Positions 7,759 through 16,898 of a DNA stretch of 50,025 nt are shown in pieces. The DNA is from Sphingobium xanthum (GTDB taxonomy: Bacteria > Pseudomonadota > Alphaproteobacteria > Sphingomonadales > Sphingomonadaceae). The stretch is from NCBI RefSeq assembly GCF_019737615.1, contig NZ_JAHKKS010000017.1, positions 1-50,025 on the forward strand, read 5' to 3'. Numbering within the stretch: the stretch's first letter is position 1; every line of letters begins with the position of its first letter. The notes beneath the pieces were generated by a model, which worked only from the letters and a program-made list of their open reading frames with translations, searched no databases and had not been told where the DNA came from. Both the position numbers and the translations under genes were made by a program.

Positions 7759-9399
7759 TCAGATGCGGCCGAACAGGCTGCGATCGGGCGCCGTGCCCGG
7801 CGGATCGTCGACGAATATGGTCTTCTTCGCATCCTGAAACCCTGCATAGGCAGTCTGCATGCAGCCCGCATCGCGCGCCCACTCGCATTGTGCCCCCATA
7901 ATCTCCCAAGCGCGGGGCGACGACGCAACATTGCGCGCAAAATTCCGTGCCGCCGATATCGCCCGGCTCTTATCGCCCAGTTGATGAAGATATTGCGTAT
8001 AACTTTCGAGCAGATAGAAATTCTGCGGTATGGTCTTCAGGCCCTCCTCGTAAACCTGCCGCGCACGGAAGTCGGCACGCTGGGCTCGATAGACAGCGGC
8101 GAGAACCACATATGTCTCGGGATTTTGCGGGTCGTTGGTCTGGGCGAGTTGCGCCGCTTCCAGCGCGCGCTCGAACTGCTTGTCTTGCGTGGCGAACCGT
8201 GCCCTCAACATCAGGGCGTCAACATCGTGATTATCGGCCGTCAGCAGTGCGTCAACCTGTCTCCGCGCCTCTGCCTCCATCTTGGAATCGGCCAGGATCC
8301 GCGTCCGCAGCGATGCGAGGAGCGGCTGGGTCTTTGCCGGCGCGTTGCGGATGACGGCCGCCGCTGCCTCCAGATCACCGCGCAAGATGAGATAGCGCGC
8401 CGTCGCAACGACAGCGATCGGCTCCTTCCACTTTGCGATGCCCGGCGCGGTCTCGCTGGAGACCGGGGTCTTGTCATACTGCCACCAGATGCGCTGCAGG
8501 ACGCGATAGTCTTCCGGATCGCGCGATCCGGCGGCGAGCAGCTCAAGCGAGGCCTTCCGCGCCTCTTCGATCCGTCCCACGCGATACAGCGTATTGATGA
8601 GGTCCAGCCTCATGCGCGGCAGGCCGTTGCTGAGCCTCACGAGCGCACCAAGCGGCTCGACCATCGGCTCGCCCTGGCCGAGATAGCGGTAGATATTGAC
8701 CTTGTTGGCGAGCAGCGCCGCCGATTGGTTAGCGCCGCCCATCGCCGTATCGATCAGCGTGAGCGCTTCCTCGGGCTTGCCGGCCTTCGCGAGCGCCCGT
8801 GCCTTGATGATCGAGCCCGCTTCGTTCCTGGGATCGATCGCGAGGATCTTGTCGCCGATCTCCGTGGCCTGGTCGAACTTGTCGCGCGAAAGAGCTATCA
8901 TGCCTTTCACCTGCATCGCGGCCACGGCATTGGGCTCCACGGTGAGCAGCTTGTCGGCGGCGTCCTCGGCTTCGGTCAACTGGCCGATCTGGATACCGAT
9001 ATTGGCTACATAAGCCAGCGCGGTACGGTTCGAGGCGTCGAATTCGAGCGCCCGGTTGAAGGCGCGATAGGCGCCGACGAGATCGGACGAGCGCATGGCG
9101 ATGACGCCTTGCAGCAGATGGAAATTGGGCTCGTCCTCGCGCAGCGAAATAGCCTCGGAGATCGCAGTCCGCGCAGCATAAAGATTTCCCGCTTGCGCGA
9201 AGGCGTCGGCCTGCTGCGCCAGCTCCGCCGCGCGCTTGTCGGGATCGCTACAGGCGCCCAGCGCGAACAGCGCAGAGGCGAGAAGGCCGAGCGGCAGCAA
9301 CCGCCTGGCGCGCATGGGCACCGGATCGACGAAAGAAGCCGCACCGTCCGCCCGCGAATGCTTATCGCGACGAATAGTCCCTCCATCGAAGTCGTTCAT
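7759..9399 (-). CDS. TPR-repeat lipoprotein of the EPS locus (PrsT-like)
   Basis: The 546-residue product has a hydrophobic stretch ending in the lipobox LFALGAC (Cys50), so it is probably a periplasmic lipoprotein. The rest is mostly helical TPR-like repeats, for example in RAALEAAQLAQ-type and AYRAFNRALEFD-type units. Such proteins accompany EPS and PEP-CTERM/exosortase loci and may scaffold the export complex; the role here is inferred. The start at 9399 is supported by GAGG nine bases upstream, but it puts a 28-residue polar extension before the signal sequence. A start at 9315 would give a standard lipoprotein signal but has no Shine-Dalgarno. Confidence 0.7.
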   Translation of the reverse strand: MNDFDGGTIRRDKHSRADGAASFVDPVPMRARRLLPLGLLASALFALGACSDPDKRAAELAQQADAFAQAGNLYAARTAISEAISLREDEPNFHLLQGVIAMRSSDLVGAYRAFNRALEFDASNRTALAYVANIGIQIGQLTEAEDAADKLLTVEPNAVAAMQVKGMIALSRDKFDQATEIGDKILAIDPRNEAGSIIKARALAKAGKPEEALTLIDTAMGGANQSAALLANKVNIYRYLGQGEPMVEPLGALVRLSNGLPRMRLDLINTLYRVGRIEEARKASLELLAAGSRDPEDYRVLQRIWWQYDKTPVSSETAPGIAKWKEPIAVVATARYLILRGDLEAAAAVIRNAPAKTQPLLASLRTRILADSKMEAEARRQVDALLTADNHDVDALMLRARFATQDKQFERALEAAQLAQTNDPQNPETYVVLAAVYRAQRADFRARQVYEEGLKTIPQNFYLLESYTQYLHQLGDKSRAISAARNFARNVASSPRAWEIMGAQCEWARDAGCMQTAYAGFQDAKKTIFVDDPPGTAPDRSLFGRI

Positions 9400-9572
9400 G
9401 TCGCATTGCCTCGAAATCGCTGAACAGCTGACGCGCTTACAAGGCTTCAGATGGGGTAGCAATCAAAGTAACCACGGTTCGTGCATCATTAACCCCGCTT
9501 TTACGTAGTGACGACATAGGGTTTTGGTATATGAAGTCCGTGCTCCAAGCCAAACAAAGAGGATTTCCACGC
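9400..9572. promoter_or_regulatory. Divergent promoter region of the EPS locus
   Basis: The minus-strand arm (TPR protein, priming transferase, polymerase) and the plus-strand arm (export and length-control genes) start back to back here. The stretch around 9460-9530 is noticeably AT-richer than its surroundings. I cannot place individual -35/-10 elements with confidence. Confidence 0.4.
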
Positions 9573-10220
9573 GTGCATTCAACCGTGAAAACATGGCTCA
9601 TGGGAGCTTTGCTCGTATCGTTTTCCGCCACCGCCGATGCCCAGACCGCCGCTCCGGCGGAAGCAGCGCCAGCGGCCTCCGCTCCCGCGGCACCGGTCAA
9701 TCCGGCCCAGCTGCCGCCTCGCGCCTATACCGTCAATCCGGGCGATCAGATCGAGGTCTATGTCTGGGGCGAGGAGCGTTTGCAGCGCAGCATTCGCGTG
9801 TTGCCAGACGGCACTTTCGCGTTCCCGCTGGTCGGCCGCGTCGTGGCTGCCGGCATGCTGCCCGAGCAGATCGAGACCGCGATTGCGAACGGCCTGGCCG
9901 GCCAGTACCGCGGCGAGCCCCCGCAGGTTACGGTTTCCGTTCAATCTCCGAGCGGCTTTCTCTTCTCGGTCATTGGCCGCGTTCGCAGCCCGAGCACCTT
10001 CACGCCCGGGCGTTATGTGAACCTTGTCGAGGCAATCGCGATGGCCGGCGGTCCGGACGAATTCGCCAATCTCGACAATATCACGATCATCCGCAAGAAT
10101 GGCTCCGAACTGACGGCAATCAAGTTCCGTCTCGGGGGTGCCATGAAAGGCAATTTGTCGGACACCGCGGCACGCGCAATTCCGCAACTGCAGACCGGCG
10201 ATACGGTGATCATTCCATGA
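9573..10220 (+). CDS. Polysaccharide export protein, Wza/GelD-like
   Basis: This protein of about 215 residues has a signal peptide ending near SFSATADA and an Ala/Pro-rich linker. It then has a Poly_export domain (YTVNPGDQIEVYVWGEERLQRSIRVLPDGTF, given here by its first and last residues at about 41-71) and a SLBB-like domain (FSVIGRVRSPSTFTPGRYVNLVEAIAMAGG region). It should form part of the periplasmic/outer-membrane conduit for the EPS. It lacks a lipobox Cys, unlike E. coli Wza. A GTG at 9573 is chosen because AGAGGAT lies nine bases upstream; an in-frame ATG at 9531 would add 14 residues but has no Shine-Dalgarno. Its stop overlaps the next start (ATGA). Confidence 0.85.
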   Translation: MHSTVKTWLMGALLVSFSATADAQTAAPAEAAPAASAPAAPVNPAQLPPRAYTVNPGDQIEVYVWGEERLQRSIRVLPDGTFAFPLVGRVVAAGMLPEQIETAIANGLAGQYRGEPPQVTVSVQSPSGFLFSVIGRVRSPSTFTPGRYVNLVEAIAMAGGPDEFANLDNITIIRKNGSELTAIKFRLGGAMKGNLSDTAARAIPQLQTGDTVIIP

Positions 10221-11422
10221 TTGACGTGAAGCTGCTCGGGCGCGCGGCAAGCGTTGCGTTGCTGCTCGCCAGCAGCGCCGCGATGGCCGACACGCGCGTG
10301 ACCGCCAATGTCGGCGTCAACAGCGGAATCGCGACGAATCCGTACGGCTCGACCGCAAGCAACACCGGTTCCGGCACGGTCAGCGGCACGTTGAACACGA
10401 TTGCCCTCATCACGATGCCGACGGGTGCGATCAACCTGCGCGGATCGGTCACCCACACGGAATATTTCAAGCTGTACAACGGCACGACCGACTTCACGGT
10501 CGCCACCACAGCGCAGCAGCAACTCAGTCCGCTCGTCTCCATGAGCGCAGGAGCGAGCTATTCCAGCCAGGTTCGGAACGGCCTCTATCCCGTCATCGAT
10601 CCGACGAGCCCGCCGACCGACGATCCGAACGCACCGATCATTGTGGACCCGGACGCAGCCACCAGCTTCGCCGAGCGCGTCCAGTCGTTCTCCGGCAATG
10701 TGGGAATGAGCGTGTCCCTTTCGCCGCGCGACGGCTTCAGCGTGTCCGCCCGCGGATCGAAGGTTCTCTACCCAATGCGGGCCGGCGCCATCACCTCGCG
10801 CGACTTCGCCAGCTATGGCGCGGGTCTTTCCTATCGGCGACAGATCGGTGCGGGAACATCGATCGGCGCTGCGTTCGACGTCAACAAGTCGGAATATGAG
10901 CGTGGCGGCTTCAGTGGCGGCACGCAGATTTCGCCGTCTCTGACGTTGAACACGTCGCTTGCCGGGCGCTTCTCACTCAATGCCGCTGCCGGCGTGACTT
11001 TCAGCGAAACAGAATTTCCGGGCGGCACCAACAAGACGACATCATTCTCCGGTTCGGTCGGCATCTGCTATACCGGCGATCGCACGCGCTTCTGCGGCAC
11101 CGCCTCGCAGCGTGTCGCACCGTCGTCCTTTTCCGGAACATCGACGGTGTCGTCGATCAGCGGAACCTATAGCTACCGGCTCAGCGAAGCCAGCAACATA
11201 GGTGTCTCGGCATCCTATTCGAAGGCCAAGTCGTTGAGCGGCGTCGGCAATCTCAAGAACGACTATTCGCAGATCAGCACCAACTACAGCCGCAGAATCA
11301 CACAGAGACTATCGGCCGTGGCCTCTCTGGCATATAGTCAGTCCTACAATTCGACCGTTCAGCGCGACGGAAATTTCTTTGCTTCCATCGGTCTTCGATA
11401 CAGTCTGGGTGAAATCGGATGA
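10217..11422 (+). CDS. Outer-membrane beta-barrel protein of the EPS locus (GelF-like)
   Basis: The 401-residue product has a signal peptide (ALLLASSAAMA, cut near residue 25). The remainder is rich in alternating Ser/Thr/Gly and aromatic residues typical of amphipathic strands (for example GAGLSYRRQIGAGTSIGAAF and ASYSKAKSLSG). It lies between the export protein and co-polymerase genes, with four-base ATGA overlaps on both sides, so the three are translated together. Position and fold match the beta-barrel partner (GelF/SpsF type) in sphingan loci, probably the outer-membrane part of the secretion channel. The family assignment is by context more than by motif. Confidence 0.7.
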   Translation: MIDVKLLGRAASVALLLASSAAMADTRVTANVGVNSGIATNPYGSTASNTGSGTVSGTLNTIALITMPTGAINLRGSVTHTEYFKLYNGTTDFTVATTAQQQLSPLVSMSAGASYSSQVRNGLYPVIDPTSPPTDDPNAPIIVDPDAATSFAERVQSFSGNVGMSVSLSPRDGFSVSARGSKVLYPMRAGAITSRDFASYGAGLSYRRQIGAGTSIGAAFDVNKSEYERGGFSGGTQISPSLTLNTSLAGRFSLNAAAGVTFSETEFPGGTNKTTSFSGSVGICYTGDRTRFCGTASQRVAPSSFSGTSTVSSISGTYSYRLSEASNIGVSASYSKAKSLSGVGNLKNDYSQISTNYSRRITQRLSAVASLAYSQSYNSTVQRDGNFFASIGLRYSLGEIG

Positions 11423-12930
11423 ACAACCTTCAGGTCCGTTACGACGTCGCCGAGGAAGCAGGCTCCGCCAATTTCCTCCCTTATCTGCCGTCGATCATCT
11501 GGCAGCGCAAATGGCTGCTGATCATCCCCGCTTTGCTTGGACTGATCGCTGCGCTCGCCACCGCATTCCTGCTGCCGACCAAATATGAGTCGCGCGCGGT
11601 GCTGCTGGTGGAAGCACCGCTGTTGCCCGAAGACGTGGCCTCCGACGTGAGCGGCCAGGAAGTACTCGACCAGCGTATGGCGCGTATCCGGCAGCAGATG
11701 CTGAGCCGGCCGCAGCTCATCCAGCTCATCGAGCGCAACGGCCTCTATCCGGCGGAACTACGCTCGAGTTCGCTTTCCGAAGTGATCGCGACGATGCGCG
11801 AGGCGATCTCGATCGCGCCTGTGTCTGCCGGTATTCAGACGACGAGTTCCGGCCGCCGTAGCACCATCGCCTTCGGCATGAGTTTCCAGTATTCCGACCC
11901 GGTGAAGGCGCAGGCCGTGGCGCAGGCGCTCACCGAGCAGGTGCTTCAGCTCGATGCGACCAAGACCGCGCAGCAGGCGGTCAGCACTGTCGAGTTCCTG
12001 ACCGACCAGCAAACCGAACTGCAGACGCAGATCACGCAGCTCGCGCAGGTCATTTCCGAAATCAAGGTGCGCAACGGCCTCGCTCTGTCGCCGAACCTCG
12101 CCACCGCAGGCGGCGGCACGGCCAGCATCGACGCGCAGATTTTGTCTATTCAGGCCGCCAATGCCCAGCTGTCGGTCCAGAAGGACCTGACTCGCTCCGC
12201 CGCGGAGCGCGATCCGGTCATCGTGCAGGCGGAAGCCAATCTCGCTACCGCGCTCGCGACCTATTCGGAAAAGCACCCCGATGTCATTCTCGCCAAGCAG
12301 CGCCTCGCCCAGGCGCATGAGCTCGCCAAGAGCAATCAGGCGCGCATTCCGACTCTGGCGATCGATACGCAGCTCGCCACCAACAATCGCCGTCTCGCGC
12401 AGCTCGAAGCGGCCCGTGCCGCATCGGAGAGCCGTGCAGGCGCCGTCGCGAACGCCCAGATCGCCGCGCCGGTGATCCAGCAGGAAATTGCGCAGTATCA
12501 GGAAAAGCTGGACAATCTGAACGACCAGTATCGTCGCGTCTCCAACCAGCTGCTCGCCGCCCGCGCAGGCAAGAAGGCCGAGGACGAGCAGCAGGGCGAG
12601 CGCCTCTCGCTGATCGAGGCCGCATCGGTGCCGGATGAGCCGGTGTCGCCGAATCGCCCGGCTATCATCGCACTGATCACGGGCGCCGGTCTTGGACTCG
12701 GCCTTGCCCTTATCCTGCTGATCGAGCTCATCATGAAACCGATCCGCGACGCCAATGCCGTCGCACTCGCAACGGGTGAAGCTCCGCTCATCGTGATCCC
12801 GACGATCATGAGCAAGGGCGAGCGCCAGAGGAAAGGCATCAAGTCACTTTGGCCGTTCGGTGGCGGCGATGATGACGACGATGACGACGACGACGACGAG
12901 GATGCGGCAGTCGGCAGGAAGAAGAAATAG
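11419..12930 (+). CDS. Wzc-type polysaccharide co-polymerase without kinase domain (GelC-like)
   Basis: This 503-residue inner-membrane protein controls chain length and export. A Wzz domain with the first membrane segment (LLIIPALLGLIAALATAFLL, about 34-53) is followed by a long periplasmic part with Gln-rich coiled coils (about 180-230 and 290-385). A second membrane segment sits at about 416-438. The cytoplasmic tail ends in an uninterrupted run of ten Asp, then Glu-Asp, and closes with GRKKK. It has no ATPase domain; the kinase is the next gene. The acidic run is coded by GAT/GAC triplets (12868-12903) and is unusual for this family. Confidence 0.85.
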   Translation: MNNLQVRYDVAEEAGSANFLPYLPSIIWQRKWLLIIPALLGLIAALATAFLLPTKYESRAVLLVEAPLLPEDVASDVSGQEVLDQRMARIRQQMLSRPQLIQLIERNGLYPAELRSSSLSEVIATMREAISIAPVSAGIQTTSSGRRSTIAFGMSFQYSDPVKAQAVAQALTEQVLQLDATKTAQQAVSTVEFLTDQQTELQTQITQLAQVISEIKVRNGLALSPNLATAGGGTASIDAQILSIQAANAQLSVQKDLTRSAAERDPVIVQAEANLATALATYSEKHPDVILAKQRLAQAHELAKSNQARIPTLAIDTQLATNNRRLAQLEAARAASESRAGAVANAQIAAPVIQQEIAQYQEKLDNLNDQYRRVSNQLLAARAGKKAEDEQQGERLSLIEAASVPDEPVSPNRPAIIALITGAGLGLGLALILLIELIMKPIRDANAVALATGEAPLIVIPTIMSKGERQRKGIKSLWPFGGGDDDDDDDDDDEDAAVGRKKK

Positions 12931-12956
12931 CGCAGCGCGCCGAAGGAGTTTGACCA

Positions 12957-13763
12957 GTGTCTGAACAGCTTGCGCCGACTAAGGCCGTCACGGCAGCGCC
13001 TTTCCAGATCCCGAACCAGAGCGAACTCACTCTGTTCGCGCCGGATTTGCAGCTTCTCGAGAGCAATCATGTTGTCGGCTTCAACAGCCGCCATCTTTCC
13101 TCACGTCCGTTCAGCCTGCTGCGCTCGCAGCTCGTGAAGCGGATGAAGGCGCGCGGCCACCAGCTGGTCGGCGTGACCTCGCCAGCCCCCGGCGCGGGCA
13201 AGTCGTTCCTGACGGCCAACCTCGCCGCGACGCTGAGCCGGCTTCCCAACCATTTCATTCATGTGTTCGACCTTGACGTGCGGCGTGCGTCGCTCGCGGC
13301 CAATTTCGGGCTGATGGGCGAGGTCGGCCTGGAGCGCTTCCTCTCGGGCGAGACGGACGATCTCAAGCGCATCGGTCGCCATGTCGAGGGCACCAATCTT
13401 GCGCTCTATCCTTGCTATAGCAGTGACTATGAGACGATGCCGCTGCTCGCGAGCGATCGCTTTGCGGCGTTCATCGCCTCGCTGCGCACATTGCCGAGCG
13501 ATCACCTCATCCTGTTCGACATGCCGCCGGTCTTCGCCAATGACGATGCCATGGTGGTCGCCTCGCAGATCGATGCCTATCTCATGGTCATCGAGCAGGG
13601 CCGCAACAGCCAGAAGCAGGTGATGGACGCGATCCGTCTGCTCGATCCGTCCGAATGCATCGGCTCGGTGCTCAATCGCTACGACGGCGGCGTCGGCGAT
13701 CCCTATGGCTACAATTACGGTGCCTACGGGAAATATACGGACTATTTCAGCAAAGGCGACTGA
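12957..13763 (+). CDS. Bacterial tyrosine kinase, GelE/Wzc-C-terminal type
   Basis: The 268-residue protein is the cytoplasmic kinase partner of the preceding co-polymerase. It has Walker A (SPAPGAGKS, 75-83), Walker A' (VFDLDVRR, about 103-110) and a Walker B-like LILFDMPPV. Its C-terminus is a tyrosine cluster (GYNYGAYGKYTDYF), the autophosphorylation tail of BY-kinases. Cycles of tail phosphorylation are known to govern EPS polymerisation in this family. It starts at GTG 12957 with GAAGGAG eight bases upstream, 26 bases after the co-polymerase stop. As in sphingan loci, the activator and kinase are separate proteins rather than fused. Confidence 0.9.
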   Translation: MSEQLAPTKAVTAAPFQIPNQSELTLFAPDLQLLESNHVVGFNSRHLSSRPFSLLRSQLVKRMKARGHQLVGVTSPAPGAGKSFLTANLAATLSRLPNHFIHVFDLDVRRASLAANFGLMGEVGLERFLSGETDDLKRIGRHVEGTNLALYPCYSSDYETMPLLASDRFAAFIASLRTLPSDHLILFDMPPVFANDDAMVVASQIDAYLMVIEQGRNSQKQVMDAIRLLDPSECIGSVLNRYDGGVGDPYGYNYGAYGKYTDYFSKGD

Positions 13764-13785
13764 GTCCGGCGCAACGCGAAATCAG

Positions 13786-13821
13786 AAAAGGGCGGTCGAT
13801 CGATGGATCGGCCGCCCTTTT
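13786..13821. terminator. Bidirectional terminator between the kinase and TonB receptor genes
   Basis: AAAAGGGCGG and CCGCCCTTTT flank a further imperfect CGATC/GATCG stem. The hairpin ends in T-runs on both strands and sits between two convergent genes. Confidence 0.85.
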
Positions 13822-13840
13822 CCGTGGGAGTTTCTCCTGC

Positions 13841-16732
13841 CTACCAGGCGGCGCGAACGCCGATCTTGTAGGTGCGGCCAATCGGATCGAAGTAGAGTCC
13901 GTTGCCGGTGTAGCGCAGGTTCGGCGGCGGATCACGATCGAAGAGATTGTTGATGCCGCCGAACAGCTCGACCTTCTGATCGCTCTCGCCAAGCAGCTTC
14001 ACACGCGCATTCAGGTTCATGTAGAAACGTGAGCCGATGCGGTTGTTGCTGACACTGTTGGGCAGGAACGGGCTGTAGCCCTCATCCTGCGGCCCGATCC
14101 AGTTGCGGTTGAGGATGCCGCGCGGAATGTAGCGATATTGCGTCGTCACAGACCAGGTCGGCCGAGCGAAGGTCACCACGCCATCCACGCGCCATCTGGG
14201 CACGCCGAAGATGGTCGTGACGGAGCCGGAATTGCCGGTCACGCCCGCAAACTCCTGACGCGACCCGTCCGGCAGCGAAGTCTTGAGCGTGGAGACATAA
14301 TTGCCGTTGAGCGTCAGGTTGAGATCGCCGCCCGCGACCGGCAGCGAATAGGTCGAGACCAGTTCCCACCCCCGGGCATTCAGCTCGTTGACGTTCTGAT
14401 AGGTCGCGAACAGCTGGAGGATGCGATCCGGATTGCCGTTCGCATCCGTGCCGATCGTGCAGATCGCCGGATTGCTCGTGGCGCGGCACAGAGTCACGGC
14501 CAGTGTGGATGTCAGGATGTCGATCGCGCCGGTAACCTTGATGTCGTAATAGTCGAGCGACAGGCGGAAGCGGGGTAGCCAGTGCGGCTTGAACACCGCG
14601 CCGATCGTGAAGGTGTTGCCCTTTTCCAGCTCCAGATTGGGATTGCCGCCCGCTGTGGCAGGCATCACATACTGGATGCCGTATTTGGGGTCCGCCAAGG
14701 TCGAGTTGGTCAGGCGGGTATTGGGATTGAGTTCCAGCGGCGACGGCGCGCGAATGTCGCGCGACCGGGTGACGCGCAGCATATAGTCGTCATTGAGCTC
14801 ATAGACCGCCCCGACCTTCCACGTCGTGGCATCGCCGGACAGGCTGTAATGGGTGCGCCGGATCGCGCCGTCGAGCTCAAGAGATTGGCCGAACGACATG
14901 TTCTTGAAGATCGGCACATTGACCTCGGCATAGCCTTCCGTGACGCGCTGTGTCATCGCGGGCAGGACATTCGCCGAGATGGCGCTGAACCCGTTTGCCT
15001 GGCTCATCGCATCGGCATCGCCGCGCGACGAATTTGTGCGATATTCGATGCCCACTGCCGCCGAGATCGGCCCCGCCCAGCCTTCCAGCAAGGTGCCGCG
15101 CAGGTTGGCGGCGATGTTGTGCTGCGTGAACTTGCGGGTCTGCCAGCTCTCGCCGGTCACCCAGTTGGCCGTGCCCGCATTTATCTTGCCCGCACCCATA
15201 ATATTGGTGGGCACGCAGCCATTGGTCGGATTGGCAATGGTCGTGCGGCAGATGATCGTGCCCGGTGCGATGCCGGCAACGCCCGCCGGCGCAAAGACGG
15301 CATCGACTGCATCGCGCCAGCGCTGGTTGATGCGCAGATTGCTGCCTTCCTGGGTGCCCTTGGTCTGGCCGAACTGATAATAAGCGTCCCAGCGCCAGTC
15401 GCCGAATGCCTGACCCTTGAGCGCGAAGAAGGCACGCCAGGTGTGGTTGCGGGTCATGTACGTCCCGTTGCCGAGTTCGCTGTGCGCGCGACTGATCGGC
15501 AGGAAGGTCACTTGCGCCGCGTCCATCATCGCCGCCGTGGCCGGGCTCAGATAGGCATTATCGCGCTGAATGCGCAGGGCACCGGCCTGATCCGTATGCG
15601 TCGAACCGCCAGTCGGGCCGCCGATCACATAGGCATAGGACACCTCAGCCGAGGCCGTGATCGTGTCGGTCAGCTCATATTCGGCATGGCCGAGCACAGA
15701 CATGTTGCTGGTCGGCACCACGAGCGGCGTGTTGTTGAAGCCATAGATGTCCTGAACGCTAGGGTCGCCCCCGACCATCAGCGTGCTGGGCCGTGCGCGA
15801 TTGAAGAGCTCCCCGAACTGGAACGGGATCAGATTGCCGTTGCCGTCAAACTGCATCCCCTGCAGCGGATGGACCACCGAGATCAGGCCCGCCGGATTGA
15901 GGACATAGAGAACATTGTCGATCGCGACATTGGCCGGCTGTCCGTTGCTGAGCGCCGGATTGGTGTTGAAGAAGGGATTGGGGATAAAGCTGTGATAGCG
16001 CTTGCTCCAGTCGCGCGCGCTATAATCGCCCGTGCCGTCCTCGTCGGAATATTCGCCACCTACGACGATATGGCCGCGCCCACCCGCAAAGCCGGTGCCC
16101 GCGGCGAACGAGGCATAGACCTGCCGCGCATCGCCCTGTTCGCTGATCCCGTAGCTGAGTTCCCCTTTCGCGCCTTCAAGCTTCGTATCGAGGATGAGGT
16201 TGACCACGCCCGCAACGGCGTCCGCGCCATAGGCGGCCGAGGCGCCGCCCGTCACCACTTCGGTGCGCTGGATCAGGATGGAAGGGATGGAATTGAGGTC
16301 GAAGGTGTTTTCGTCACCGCTTGGCACATTGCGGCGCCCGTCGAGCAGGGTCAGCGTCCGCGCCGTGCCGAGTCCGCGCAGATCGAGGCTTCGGCCGCCG
16401 ATGTTCGTGCCCGCGCGGAAGGCATTGGTCGAAGGTGAGGTGAGCGGACGGAACGAAGGGATCTGGTTCAGCGCATCGCCGACATTGGTGATGTTGAGAT
16501 CCTGCACGCGCTCCTGGCCGACGACATTGACTGGCGTTGGCGAATTGAAGCTCGTGCGGCCGAGGCGCGAGCCGGTGACGATGATCTCGCCTGGTCCCTC
16601 ATCATCGCCCGACGGCGCATCCGACGCGGCATCCGCCTCGTTTCCTTGCGACAACGCCACGGAGGGATGGGCCAGTGCCAGCCCCGCCATCGCAATCGCC
16701 GAAACACCACGCGCCAATGCCGCAATCGTCAT
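13841..16732 (-). CDS. TonB-dependent receptor (large, carbohydrate/oligomer-type family)
   Basis: The product has 963 residues: a signal peptide (about 1-28), a TonB-box-like GEIIVTGSR (about 48-56), a plug with DLRGLGTARTLTLLDGRRNV and EVVTGGASAAYGADAVAGVVN, and a large barrel ending in aromatic-rich strands and a terminal Trp (GVRAAW). Length and plug motifs match the large sphingomonad/Caulobacter receptors that often import plant or polymer breakdown products; the substrate is unknown. GGGGAGG lies four bases before the ATG. It sits alone between the EPS kinase gene and the rml operon, so a link to EPS is not established. A 15-bp palindrome lies 35 bases upstream of the start. Confidence 0.85.
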   Translation of the reverse strand: MTIAALARGVSAIAMAGLALAHPSVALSQGNEADAASDAPSGDDEGPGEIIVTGSRLGRTSFNSPTPVNVVGQERVQDLNITNVGDALNQIPSFRPLTSPSTNAFRAGTNIGGRSLDLRGLGTARTLTLLDGRRNVPSGDENTFDLNSIPSILIQRTEVVTGGASAAYGADAVAGVVNLILDTKLEGAKGELSYGISEQGDARQVYASFAAGTGFAGGRGHIVVGGEYSDEDGTGDYSARDWSKRYHSFIPNPFFNTNPALSNGQPANVAIDNVLYVLNPAGLISVVHPLQGMQFDGNGNLIPFQFGELFNRARPSTLMVGGDPSVQDIYGFNNTPLVVPTSNMSVLGHAEYELTDTITASAEVSYAYVIGGPTGGSTHTDQAGALRIQRDNAYLSPATAAMMDAAQVTFLPISRAHSELGNGTYMTRNHTWRAFFALKGQAFGDWRWDAYYQFGQTKGTQEGSNLRINQRWRDAVDAVFAPAGVAGIAPGTIICRTTIANPTNGCVPTNIMGAGKINAGTANWVTGESWQTRKFTQHNIAANLRGTLLEGWAGPISAAVGIEYRTNSSRGDADAMSQANGFSAISANVLPAMTQRVTEGYAEVNVPIFKNMSFGQSLELDGAIRRTHYSLSGDATTWKVGAVYELNDDYMLRVTRSRDIRAPSPLELNPNTRLTNSTLADPKYGIQYVMPATAGGNPNLELEKGNTFTIGAVFKPHWLPRFRLSLDYYDIKVTGAIDILTSTLAVTLCRATSNPAICTIGTDANGNPDRILQLFATYQNVNELNARGWELVSTYSLPVAGGDLNLTLNGNYVSTLKTSLPDGSRQEFAGVTGNSGSVTTIFGVPRWRVDGVVTFARPTWSVTTQYRYIPRGILNRNWIGPQDEGYSPFLPNSVSNNRIGSRFYMNLNARVKLLGESDQKVELFGGINNLFDRDPPPNLRYTGNGLYFDPIGRTYKIGVRAAW

Positions 16733-16766
16733 GATACCTCCCCTGAATTTTGATCGTTTCGCCAGT

Positions 16767-16781
16767 CGTTACATCGTAACG
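16767..16781. promoter_or_regulatory. Perfect palindrome upstream of the second TonB receptor
   Basis: CGTTACATCGTAACG has perfect 6-bp arms (CGTTAC/GTAACG) around ATC and lies 35-49 bases upstream of the start at 16732. A related sequence with 12 of 15 matches lies before the first TonB receptor gene. This looks like a transcription-factor site; the regulator is unknown. Confidence 0.5.
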
Positions 16782-16898
16782 AGTTCTGCTATGACGGATC
16801 ATTCGGGGAAGGCACGCCGGAAATCCTGAAGTTCCGGTGGCCGGAACGTCGCGATTTGCGATCGCTATCGGGACGTTAGTTTTGAGCGCCGCGCGCGG

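Noticed and set aside
7195..9423. Long plus-strand ORF of 742 codons opposite the TPR and priming-transferase genes
   Set aside because: It is the antisense shadow of two well-supported genes; its translation is Arg/Asp/Gly-rich with no domain.
14582..16438. Long plus-strand ORF opposite the second TonB receptor
   Set aside because: It is a shadow of a receptor with signal peptide, plug and barrel motifs; high G+C keeps antisense frames open.
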